From: Mugil cephalus | Lineage: Eukaryota; Chordata; Actinopteri; Mugiliformes; Mugilidae | Length of the DNA stretch: 64,000 nt | Direction: 5' to 3' | Assembly: GCF_022458985.1 (NCBI RefSeq) | Contig: NC_061779.1 | Location: 16,847,001-16,911,000, forward strand | In this document: positions 50,101 to 61,494 of the stretch, in pieces | Position numbering within the stretch: position 1 is the first letter of the stretch | Layout of the letters: each line of letters opens with the position of its first letter | Notes under the pieces: model-generated | What the model saw: the letters and a program-made list of their open reading frames with translations, nothing else | The model's database searches: none | What the model was told of the DNA's origin: nothing | Position numbers and translations under genes: made by a program

Positions 50101-51929
50101 GTAAGTGCTCTTAAAATTTTTGGTTTTAGAGTTTATTTATGTGCACAGCAAAGACTCCAGCTGTGCGTGACACCACTTAGACACTAGCGTCTCACATGTG
50201 CGTCTGCATGTTTTTTTTTATTTTTTAGAGTGAATGTGTTTTAAAATCTATCACTGATATCCTGCTCGTGCCTGTTAATACACGTCGGGATTCAAACACA
50301 GTGGAAAAGTCAAGTGTTGGGAACAATAACTGCATGTGAAAAAAAAAAAAGAAAAACGGCGTAATCTTTTGTTTATTCACTCTCAGGAGAAGTAGGACAG
50401 AGACCGCCTCGAGTAACCGAGGTTTGGCTCCCAACGCCGTGTGCCAGCATGTGTCCGTGTGTGACAGAGTGAAGCTTGTCTGCCTCCGCGCTCGTTGCAG
50501 ACACGGAGACAACCTGGCAGCGCCTTTTGTGTTGTCTGAGCTAAGTCCTATCTCGCACGGAATAGTGTGTTGTGCCCCCGTCCGCACACTTTCCCCCCGG
50601 TCCACAGCGGAAGAGCGGATTGATTGTCAGCTGCGTGCGTTCAAAAGAGGCAGCGTGTTTATTAGTTTGGCTTTTCGTGTCCGCCTCTGGTCAGTATCCT
50701 GCTGACTTAGAGTGAACATGCAGCATTTAATCACATCTCTGGGCTTGTCTTAAAGGGCACAAAGAACCCATGCATCACTGTGAAGGCAGTGGCAGGGACT
50801 GATGTGAAGCCCACTGAGTCAGTTCAAGGCCGACTGCTTCTCAGATTCCCTGCGCGGAACTTCTGAAACTCGCCTTATCTCAGTCTGTAAAAAGGATTTT
50901 TTAAAGTGCAAACGTAGGTGCAACAAATGCATAGATATCCCCCGGCAGGAGACGTGCACGCTGCTCCCCGGGATGTCTTGGCCTTGTGTTTGGATCCGAG
51001 GCCTTATATGTATATGTGAGGCTGCAGCGATGATGTAAGTCACAGTGCCTCCGTCCATAAGTGGAGAAAATGAGATGCTGGCAGCGTGAAGAGGAGGTGG
51101 AGGAGGAGGAGGAGAGGAGAGGAGAGATTAGCTGGAGCTGCGAGGTTATGCTTCTCTGTGCTGATGACTCACCTCACAGCACATGGAGAGAAAGCACTGC
51201 GACAGCACTGAGGTGTGACTGTGTGTGTGTGTGTGTGTGTGTGCGCGTGTTTCATTACTCTTGGTCTTCTTGGTGCAGTGCATTCATGTGAAGAGGACTT
51301 TCTCTGTGAACTCCTCTTTGTTTGGTGCAAAAGTAATAAATCACGGTGTTACAGCGGTAGTGGTTCTTGGGGCTTTCGTCCAGGTTTGTCTCCTCTGGGA
51401 GCAGCTTCCGAGTCCTACAAACCAGCTTTGATTTTGCTGTACAGTAGGAAGTGAACAAGCAAGTCTAAGGACACGAGAAAGAAGGGCAGCCCCGTCTGTC
51501 CTATTTACTTGCGAAAAAGAAAAGACAAAAAAAAAAAAAAAAAGATGCTCTAGTGTGTTATTAGCGCTCACGTGCGCTTGTGTGTGCGCGCCCGTGTTTT
51601 TCGAATAGCCGGTGCTGGAGTGTGTGAGCGTGCGGCAAAAAGATGTCAGCAGTGGGTTCTCATGTGAGAAGGGTAATGATGGGGCAGGCTGCTCTGAGCC
51701 ATTACTGTGGAGATGCAGTAGGGGGATGCCAATGTGAAATCAAAGTGCTGCAGTGGAGTGTGCATGGATATGCAGTGGGCTTCTGACTGCAGCACAGCCA
51801 CTGACCCACTGCTGTGTCAGTGCTTCCCCACTGACACACTACCACTGGTTTCCATACACGCTTCCCATAATGTGTGTGTGTGCACACGAAAGCAGGAGAC
51901 ACACAGAGGGAAAGGGAGAGGGAAGCGTC

Positions 51930-51983
<54 letters not shown>

Positions 51984-54900
51984 TGTGTGTCCTTGGTAGT
52001 TTCCTCATCCACTAATGGCTGCTGTGTCTTACATGCCTGATAATGATGATGTGTAGTGTCTGAGTAATCAGGAGTGTTTTCTGAATGGCGTGCTGCTCAA
52101 TGGGAGGTGACGTGGAGCTTTGCTGGTCAGTTTGTGGTAGTGCAGCTTCGCTCAGATGATTCTATTAACGGTGTATTAGGTAACTGTTGACAGGGTTCGA
52201 GATGGCACCAACAGGAAGTAGTGACATTACTGGCAGCAGGCAGCCAGGACCCAGTGAATTTATTTTCTTTATGGGGTAAAACTGAATTACTCTCAGTACT
52301 TATTACTTGATTTATTCCACCTACATACTCTCTCTTAGTTCCACGACACCACAAGCTCATTTAATCCAATCACAGCGTGGTTTCAAATTAAGTTTGTGTT
52401 TTCTAGGTTATTCATCAGAAAGGATCTGCTTTTAAAGCAAATAAAGCGAATTCTTTATACATTTCACTGGCACATGTGAAGTATACCAGAGGAGACAGAA
52501 GCCTAAAACACATTTAACTGCAGAAGGTGAATCTAAGTTTACCATTATTTACATAATATCAGCGAGGATTTGAATTGCCCTTATTCCTTACGTCAGCTTC
52601 TTTTAACCGCAGCGGATTGCATTATATAAAAATGTTTTATAAATACATTAAAAGTGAATGATTTTTGAATTTCTGCACTCAACACTAGAAGCTGTCTCCC
52701 CGGCGGGTATTGCATGTATGAATTTTTATACATTTGCGCGCTGCATGAATTTAGGTTCCCGAAATGCCCTGAAGGCTTTTCTACTTCCAGTCAACCAGAA
52801 GGAACGAGCTGGCAAACACAAAAAGGGCTTTTGTTAAAAATTCAGAATAAGACTGATGTTCATTTTCAGTGCATTGTATCAGCTCCACTGTAAATGCTGC
52901 GGTTTCCAAAATAATAAAATAACTCTTCCAGCGTAATTAAACTTCGTTTCACAAAGCCACACATCATATGTCCTGTCATGCAGTTCCACGTATACGTACC
53001 CTGAGAGGTGGCGCGGGGTAGTTTCTCAATGTCACCGCTGTATATTATAGGATACTTTCATGCATAAAGCATCACAGCATCATGGGTGCATACATTTTTA
53101 GCAGTGTCAGCCACAGAGGGATTCGCTCCCCCGACGCTGCCAGTATCAGTGTCGTTTTTCTGTCTGATTGTCTGCGTGGTGGAAATCTTTTTGGAGGACG
53201 CAGCTGAGTACATTTTCTGCAAGAGCTTCATTCAGAGTTTTCCTTATTAGCAAACAAGATAACGCCTTTCATCACGTAGCGCTTCCGTCGCCTATATCCT
53301 CAGTAGAACTCTATGGCTCACAGGAGATGACTCTAAAGCCCTCACCTCCCATTCATCTGGCCTTTCACACAGTTAGAGTGAGAAGCACACGTCTCAAACT
53401 CAGGTGAGAAAGAGGCTCCCTGCCCTAAGACTTCAAAGTCTAGACTAATCGACTTACTCTGAAGCTTAGAACGGCACCAGAGTGTCAGTCTATTGACTGA
53501 AAAACAACCCACGCCAGCCTCTGTTTGCTGCTAATGACAGGTGGTGTGGGCACAGTTCACTGAGTGAGAGGTGCTCTGTACCACTCCTCCATGAATTCAA
53601 CTCTCCAAGCCACCTTACAATCAACAGCAGGACGTAACACGTCAACTGTGGACACGTACAAGTGAGGAAAAGACAGTAGAATAAGTAAAGGTATAAATAT
53701 GTGAGGTATCGCCAGTGAAACATCCCATTTAAGAGCTAAACTAATAGTCTGTTAGTTCATATTGATTGGAGAAACTGGTATCGTTTTCATCTCACTGTGT
53801 GCTGCTTGACGGGCAGCTGAGAATCAGCATCGTTTCCCGTAACAGAACTTTTTTTGTGTGTTCACATTGTGCACAGCGCATACATTATGTCAGATTTCCG
53901 TGTAGAAGGCCAAAGACTGAGATATGAGATATGAATCAGAGACTCAGAGCTCACGTCATGTGTGATTCTCAGTGAGAATGACTGTCTGTCTGTGCAGCAT
54001 CACATAGGTTTGTGTCAGTCTCTACTTTGTGTGTGCTCATAAATGGCCATATTGTTGGTCAGATTGTTTTGCTGGGTTTGTATTTCTTGTGATGAAAAAA
54101 AAATGTAATTCCTCTCATTTTTTCCTCATGGGGGGCACAAATACTCTTCCTTAGTATGACATAATCTGTTACACTTATAGTAACTAGGGTAAATCGACTT
54201 CATAACTTCATAATATTTATCTCTACCCATAAAAATCTCAAAAGTTAGTGGTATTTCAACTCTTCATAAACATTGTCCTAGGTTTGACAGGGTCGTTACG
54301 CACAGGTTCCTTATTGGCACTGGAAATGTCACATTGACAAAAAGAAAATACACACTCAAAATTACTCGCTCAAATCGATGAAGCGCTCAACATGTGACCT
54401 GAAACATTCGAGTCGAGGAAAGAGCAAGGAAAGATTAGTCTGAAAGGTCTTCCCCCGTCCCTGCCCCTCAGCGTCTGGACTAGGACTACACTTTCATTCA
54501 CATTTTTTTATCTTAATCCCCAACATGTTATTGCTCACACAGATTAAGTACACAGAGAGACTGAGATGATTTAAAAGTTGCCAACACACCGCCCCACAAG
54601 CACAAATGTTTTTTGGAGTTTAACATGCGTGTTGCCCTTCGGGTCAAATTTGACTTGTCGCGAATGTTTCTATATAACATTATTTGATATAAATGTGGTC
54701 AACTGTCCAAAAAAAGGCCCCAATATATAGTAAGACAAAAAAGAAGCTGGCTAAAAAATGTGTAACAGAATCAGGTGATACGTTTTGTTTTAGTCAACCA
54801 AACTTTGGAAAGCAAAGCAGGGCGTCCAGTAACTGGGGGGTTTGTAACTCTACATGTCGCAGTGCCCTTAGGTAAAAAACACGGAGCCCCACTGGATAAT

Positions 54901-54990
54901 GCTATTGGTGCGTGAGGACCAGGAGTGGCATTTACTATTGACACAATAGGATGTTTTCATAGTTTGTAAGTCACGTGTATAACGCAGACT
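50101..54990. other. Noncoding stretch, probable tjp1 intron
   Basis: No protein family is seen. It holds GT microsatellites at about 51217-51242 and 51930-51979, and several poly-A or poly-T runs. Open frames here are mostly repeat-encoded (Val-Cys or Thr-His runs). Confidence 0.55.
51930..51979. repeat. Long GT dinucleotide microsatellite
   Basis: About 24 uninterrupted GT units, the longest simple repeat in the window and probably length-polymorphic. Confidence 0.92.
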
Positions 54991-55029
54991 TCGAGACTGA
55001 AGCAGTTAAATGAAATTTATCAATTTAGG

Positions 55030-55787
55030 ATGGGGGTGGGATGGGACTGGGAGGGGGGCTGGGGACTCCGAATTTCTCGTTCCGCCCCTGTAAGTCACCG
55101 CCGCTTCCCGGAAGTATTGGGCAACTCGAAAGCTCCTCGACTTTCTTACGAAGCGACCTCTGCCAGGCAATCAAACGCGAACTTTAAACTTCCCGACCAG
55201 ATGAGACAGCCGAGCATCTCCGAAACGAATCGGTCACTTGACCTCCCCGCACCCCCTCCCTTTCCTTCTCCCTCTGCCTCTCTCCGCTCCCTCCTCCCCT
55301 CCCTCCCAGTCGCTCCCCTCTGACTACACTGTACACACACTCTCTCCTACCTCACACATACGGACGCCTGGACGCTGCAGCGTTTTTAAGAGAGTGTTCC
55401 CAACCCTGGATAGGAGGGAGGAGGAGGCAGGAGGAAGGAGATAATGTCCAAATCCTGACCGCGTTCATCTAGAGGCAACAACAAAAAAAAAAAAAAAAAA
55501 AGAAAAAAGAAAAGACACTGACAAATTTACACCTCGGATGGATCGGCGATCTGTTTGCGAGCGCTAAAACACGGTCAGAGTGTCATTGCAGACATGGGTC
55601 GCAGCGGTACGGCACCTTTCGCTCAGCTCCTTGGGGAGTGTTTTCACTGTCAGTCCTTCAGCGCTGGAAATGGCGTTGTGATGCTGAGCATGGAAGACGC
55701 AGCGGAGGCGGATGCCAGGGAATAAAGAAATATATGATCACCTGTGCTTTTCTTTGGGTTGGATTTTTAGTAGCGGTGGACAGTACC
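55030..55787 (+). promoter_or_regulatory. tjp1: Promoter and 5' UTR of the main tjp1 start
   Basis: CT-rich, GC-rich sequence with a long pyrimidine tract (about 55236-55320), then an A-rich run and a leader before the ATG at 55788. The leader has several upstream ATGs, including a very short frame (ATG at 55444, four codons), which may restrain translation. The transcription start cannot be fixed. Confidence 0.5.
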
Positions 55788-55885
55788 ATGGTGAATTACC
55801 AGAAATACATTACTGTTATGCAGCTGGCTCTGGGGGTGACCGCCTCCAACAAAGAACATTGTCTTCCACCCAGGAAGCGTATGTG
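55788..55885 (+). CDS. tjp1: ZO-1 (tight junction protein 1) alternative first coding exon
   Basis: Encodes MVNYQKYITVMQLALGVT followed by ASNKEHCLPPRKRMW. This closely resembles the N-terminus of a mammalian ZO-1 isoform that begins with the same YQKYITVMQ phrase before the first PDZ domain. ZO-1 is the cytoplasmic scaffold linking claudins and occludin to actin. The exon ends in a gtgagt donor after two bases of a Trp codon. The frame stays open upstream to an ATG at 55638, but the chosen Met matches the known isoform start. The PDZ, SH3 and GUK parts must lie beyond the window. Confidence 0.8.
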
Positions 55886-58356
55886 GTGAGTATCAGTCTT
55901 GGTGCGGATGATGGTGGTGGTGGTGGTGGTGATGTGATGCAGGTTGGGAAGAAAAGAGGGGGGGTTGGGGGGGAATGGGGGGTGCTGCGATGAGCCGAGC
56001 CGTCTCCTACCACATCTCGACGAGCGGGTCAGGGAGCCAAAATGAATAAATAAATAAATAAATTGCACCCAGCTCATTCTCCGAAATGACATAATATCCC
56101 TGTCAGCCACCGCAGCCGGTCTGCACCGTGTTGCAATCATCACAAGCCCACCGTGGTCGATACCCAGTATGTTAAAGCAACTACTCCGCATGCTGGGAGT
56201 TTGTGTGCGTGCGTGCATGTGCGCGGGCACGCGTGGAAGACTGTCATGTCCTTCTTCTCCATTAGTTTCTTAAAGTTGAATGCGTAGGATGATGTCATAG
56301 CCTCATCACGGTTTTCTTTGCCTCCAACTTCATGTGCTTCAATGTACCGTGTGGCCTCCACTGCACTGCTGCTGTCACTGGAACCCATCAACCATGTGGT
56401 AAAACCATCACCCTCCCTCCTTAACCCCACTCTTGTCCCCACTTGCTGTGCTGTAACTAATGAATAAAATGTTAAGCATGAAACGTGGTCCTCTCCTGTT
56501 TTTATTTCCCGTGCTGCGGCCAGGCCTCCGAACACCTCTCATTAAACATTTTACACCCATACTCTGCTCTCAGCATGTGTTTGTGTCCTGTCTGTCCACC
56601 TATCCAGTGTCCTCATTACTCTGTGTGCCTGTACGCTACGGTATGTTGCAGTGACCACCTCTCACCCTCTTTTCTTTCTTTTCCTGCGGCCTTGTTCATT
56701 TGTTTACTTCAAGGCAATCTCATTCCTTTTCCTCGCCGTAAGCAGATTGCTGCCGGGGCTGCAACGTGTGTGACATAGTATCCCTAATTACAGCTGGATT
56801 ACCACCGTGTTTGAAAGCAAAGATGGCTAATTAGGAGTCAATAGGCTCAATGGCACTCTGATAGGGTCTTACACAAATTCAGAATGTATCGCGGGCCGTG
56901 GATCGCACTGGCTTGGCTCCAGTGTGTGAGAGGCTTAACTATTATCACCACCTCTTTAAACCTAAACCGTTTCTGTGACTGAAGCGAGGACAAAACTCTA
57001 ATGCCAAAAATCTCCGAGGGTCACACTGTAGATGGAGTTAGATTATGACGACGAAAGGAGATTTATAAACACCCGCTAAGCCTGAATATAAGAGCTTGTA
57101 AAATCACCTACAAGTTGAATTGACTCTACTTAAGTGTCCCCGTGTCATCGTTTAATGTTCATTCAAATATCTGCAAGCACAACTCTCACCAACACTCAGT
57201 CGAGTGAAGTCAGAGCGTTGCTGTAACCTCAGCAGGGGTCAGATGCTGATCACGTGCAGCTTATTATTTCTTCGGTTGATCATATTCCTTCGCCGTCCTC
57301 TCATTAGCCTAATTGGCCCTGTAGGAGAAGACAAGGGACTTCAGCGGGAGTCTCACCTTTCATGTTTCTTCTGCTGTTGTTGTTTTCATACTCAAGTCTC
57401 CAGATTTAAGTGGATTTTGGTTGAAGCCTCTTGTCTCATCAGTAGGATCCTTATGAAACCCTTTGAGCAAACTCGTTTAAATATTTTTTTTTATAGATGG
57501 GGTGAAAGCAATAACCACGGGTGAGGTGGAGGACGATTTCCGAGCTCTTATCATGTGTCCTCACAGAGACACTAGGCAAAACCCGGCCAATGCATTTTGA
57601 ATTAGATCTGCTGCTGTTGTCTGAACATTTTTCATCATTCACTATTTAAAGTGCCACACCACTTATTTTACTTCACCTAGGTTTTATTACAAATTATCGT
57701 TTTGAAAGTCTTGCTGGTGTGTTTTGCACTTTCCATTATACTGTGTTACGAGCGTGTTTTTCAGTTTTTTACCATGTTAGAAATGTATTCACTGCACATT
57801 TGTTTTTCTCACATTGTAGTCTAGGAGATTCAAACGAATCTGCACGTAAGCCTCTTTAGCATGGAACAATAATCAGCCTTTGTCAAAAGTTACTAATTTC
57901 ACCGCGAATAAATCCCGTCACTTATATGTACTGACCCATGTTATTGCTAATTCACTAAATTAGCAATTTGATCAAATAGAAGCCCTTAGGTCGGAAGAAA
58001 GGTGAGAAAACACATCTGGATATAAGATCTCGATAGGATGTATTTAAAAAACATAATAATATAATAATATATAATATAATATGTAATGTTATGTGTAAAA
58101 ATGTTAGTTGGTTATGTGGTTTATCTAATGTTACATAACGTAGTGATATTTAAAACTGCATGAATTGCACCATCTGAGATTAATATCCCCATCGCTCCTG
58201 AATTCACAAATAAAAGAACAGTTGTTGCAGGCACAGTGTAGGAGTAGTAACCTCGAAAGTACTAGTTAAACTGCTTGTTGCGCAACAATGATTGTATTTT
58301 GTATGAATCCGATGTATAGTTATTACACTTACTTCTCCATCCATCATTCTCTATAG

Positions 58357-58678
58357 CAGGGGTCTTCAATGTTTTTCAGGCCAAGGACCCCAAACTGATG
58401 AAGAGATTAAGTAGGGACCCCCTACCTACTATATGTGTTCTATATTAAACTCAGCCTAGTGTTATTTATAAATGTACATTATTATTATCATTATTATTTT
58501 GCATTCAGTATTAAGCTATCCCTTATCCCTTTACTTAAGTATATTGGATTTATGTTAATGTGCATTTAAAGAAATTTAAATTTGTGAGAGAAAATTTTAA
58601 TAAAAATATAATAAAAATGTCCAATCAACCAATGATTCTGCGACCCCTATGCGGTGCCTCCTTGCAGTGACTGTGATG
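58357..58678 (+). mobile_element. hAT-like nonautonomous element, copy B
   Basis: Starts CAGGGGTCTTCAATG and shares the phrase AAGAGATTAAGTAGGGACCC and following sequence with copy A. An exact 8-bp duplication CTCTATAG flanks it (58349-58356 and 58679-58686), the length typical of hAT insertion. The right terminal repeat is degraded. It lies within the putative tjp1 intron. Confidence 0.75.
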
Positions 58679-59423
58679 CTCTATAGTGCACGGGAAAATG
58701 TGACAAATCCCGCCAGCAGTGTATACGCTGCGTATTTTTCTTTGTCAAATCACGACGTGTAATGCGATGTAACGAGCAGGGTCCTTGTTTGGCTGATGCG
58801 GGTTTTGAGAACATTTAGTTAAAACTGGAACTCGTCGGGTTGTTTTGTGCGCGTCGTGTCCTAAATATCTGAACAAATACATGAGTCTTGGGCGTGTTTT
58901 AACATCACAGCCACAAACCCACAATGAAACATTCATTACGTTTGATCTAGTCCAACACGGACACACAAATGCATGTTTATTTTATAGGCGTATGGTATTT
59001 GTAATTTGTAACTCACACACTTACATAACACCTTGCATTATTATGGGAAATATTCTCCCTCGTCCCTTTTTTGCAAAGTGCAAAGAGAAAGAGATTGTGT
59101 TGGTTTTAACCTTTTTCTTCAAATGCTGATAGGTTGATTAAAGTGACCTCTGAGATCAATACTCTTCTGTACTCATTAACACTCCATACTGGAAAATGCA
59201 GGAAATATACCATATGTCACGGCACTGGTGTCAGTTTCTGCTCGAAACTGAAGGTGTATGTGAGGATTTTCTGTTTTTCTCTTTCTTATAAGTTAAGAGA
59301 GTGTTCCCAACCTTGTTAAGACCATTTAAAACAATATCTGTTCTAAAAATGTCTAATCAATAATAATAATAATTAGTAAACCCTCTAAATCACCTTAGGT
59401 GTTTATATACATGCAGTATACAC

Positions 59424-59791
59424 ATTCATTAGGTACACTGGTAATAAATGCATTCTCATATAAATGTGAACGAAACCTTCATGAAGGCTACGGTATTCAA
59501 CAAGCTGTTGATTCAAATGCATTTTCATTTTGGAGGCTGTGCACAGTTGTGTTGTACAGACACATGATTCTGTTATTTTTATCAGTGGGTTGGACTGAAT
59601 GACAGAAACACTTCTGTGTTTAATTCTGTCCAGTTAAACTACACAATCTACATCCTCCACAATGATCAGGGGGTTGAATCGCCACCTTACTGATGCTGTT
59701 TCAACATAAACTGAATATTTGAACCCTCATGAAGGGAGATTTAGAGCAGGACTCTTTCCGTAGAATGTATTTACTAGTGTACCTAATGAAT
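59424..59791. mobile_element. MITE with 21-bp terminal inverted repeats
   Basis: The left end at 59424-59444 and the right end at 59771-59791 are reverse complements at 20 of 21 positions (core ATTCATTAGGTACACT). The 368-bp interior is noncoding. The end sequence resembles repeats common in fish. The superfamily is uncertain because no clear target duplication could be chosen. Confidence 0.8.
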
Positions 59792-60144
59792 TGGCAGGGC
59801 AGCCTGCAAACATAGCATCTGACAGAATTAACAAGTGCAACATTTATCATATTTCTGCTGTTCACCATTTGGACAAAAACAAAAAGTACGAAGAACCGGC
59901 TCCCTCCCCCCCTTTTGTCTCTTTTCTTTTTTTCGGCTGCCCTTTTCGTAATTGCAGCGTTAATTCTGTCCCATTTCTGATCAAACGGCCAGAGCAGCTT
60001 CCCGTCCTGTGCTGATGTCCCAGTGTGCGGTGGTGAGATTACACACCGCTCCGCCCGAACACCGTGGAGCTGCGTGTGCCATGTGCACTCTTGGTGCTCG
60101 GTTAGACGAGGCACAGCTCCGCTTGCCTTTGATAAAAGCTGAAT

Positions 60145-60193
60145 AGCAGCAGCAGCAGCAGCAGGAGATGCAGCAGGAGAAGCAGCAGCAGCC
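60145..60193. repeat. CAG-rich imperfect trinucleotide repeat
   Basis: AGC/CAG units interrupted by GAGATG and GAGAAG in the putative tjp1 intron. Not in a recognised exon. Confidence 0.75.
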
Positions 60194-61330
60194 TAAATTA
60201 GGAGTAGTCTTTGCAAACAGATGTTCCTCTTGCCTCCAGCCTTAGAAACCCAGTCCTTTCTTGCGCACAGACAAAGATTAGCATTAACCTGACTTAATGA
60301 ACTTTACACTCTGTTGCAAGCCTGCAGGCGTGGTACAACAAGTCTATTGTGTTTATGTAACCGCTTCATCTTATTTTTACCTGCGCCCTTTCACGCAAAA
60401 CAAAAGCGCACAGCGAAAACCATTTAGGTTTACGTTTGAATTAGCTGACGATAATTGCGTTACAGTCGGTGTGTGCGCGCCGTTATCTTTTTTTTTTTTA
60501 TTGTTTCTTGGTGTGTGTAGCAGACAATAGTCGGAATTGCTCCTCTTGTAAAGTGTTATATTAGCGCTGGCAAAGACGGGAGGAATGAAGCATAACATTG
60601 CCTATTGACCTGCTGATTAAGCACTAGCCGTTATTGCTTGAACTAATCGCACCTGATGGCTCCTCGAGGCAGACTGAGTGAGAGGGAACAGAGTGACAGT
60701 ATAAAGTCCTGCAGCTGATTAATGTGCGTGTGTGTGTGTGTTTTCCCCCATCCACGCTTCGCTATAGCGCCGGACACCTGCGTGACCTTATCTGTGAATG
60801 ACACCACCACACTCTGTTATTGGTGGCCCTGGCATTGTTCTTGTTCCATTAACTTTGGAGGCGGGGTCTCTTTGTTCACTGAAGCTGCATAGACTCCATT
60901 ACACTCGTGATATCATAGACCAAGCAGACATTTGTTGTTTTGTGAACATGCCACTCATTCACTCGACGTGTTTGCTGAAACAAAAGTGCACATAAAGGAC
61001 CGAGGGACGTATTTAGCCCGTCATTGACAAAGACACCAAATCCTCTGCACTGACGTTGCTATTCGAATATAGTGTCTTTTCTTTGTTATTCGAACCAGCT
61101 CAGGTAGAGAACAGATAAATAGATAAATCAATAATTTAAGACACGTTTCAACATTTGGGTAAAGTGGAGGCTGATGTCTGTCTCAGGCCTGTGCGCGTGA
61201 TACAATGTGTAGCGTGCAGCTGCAGCGTGTTAGCTAATCTTAGCATAAAGCCTGGAAATATTGAATCAAGGTCAAATAAAAAATAAATCTTTATTTACCA
61301 CGCATAGACGAACACACATAGAAGGAATTG

Positions 61331-61494
61331 GTCCTCGGCATTTAATCCGTTGAGCTGAGGACGCTTGCAAGGCGCCCGGGGAGCAGTTCCGGGGCTTTTA
61401 GGTTTTTGCTCGAGTCACCTCAGCCATAACGGGGATCAAACCGGGGACATCCTGGTCCCAAAGCTGCTTCTCTAACCATCACTCCACGGCCCAT
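61331..61494 (+). repeat. SINE-like repeat with tRNA-like B-box phrase
   Basis: Contains GGGGAGCAGTTCCGGGGCTT, a CTCGAGTCACCTCAGCC phrase, GGGGATCAAACCGGGGACAT and a TCTCTAACCATCACTCCACG end. These are in the order of a familiar fish repeat in which the GATC-AA-CC segment is like a tRNA B box. Limits are approximate. Confidence 0.5.

Noticed and set aside
51734-52040. Val-Cys-rich open frames near 51.8-52.0 kb
   Set aside because: They are translations of a long GT microsatellite.
55638-55787. Upstream Met giving tjp1 a 50-residue N-terminal extension with a hydrophobic segment
   Set aside because: The frame is open, but the known ZO-1 isoform begins at the MxxYQKYITV site. The extension looks like translated 5' UTR.
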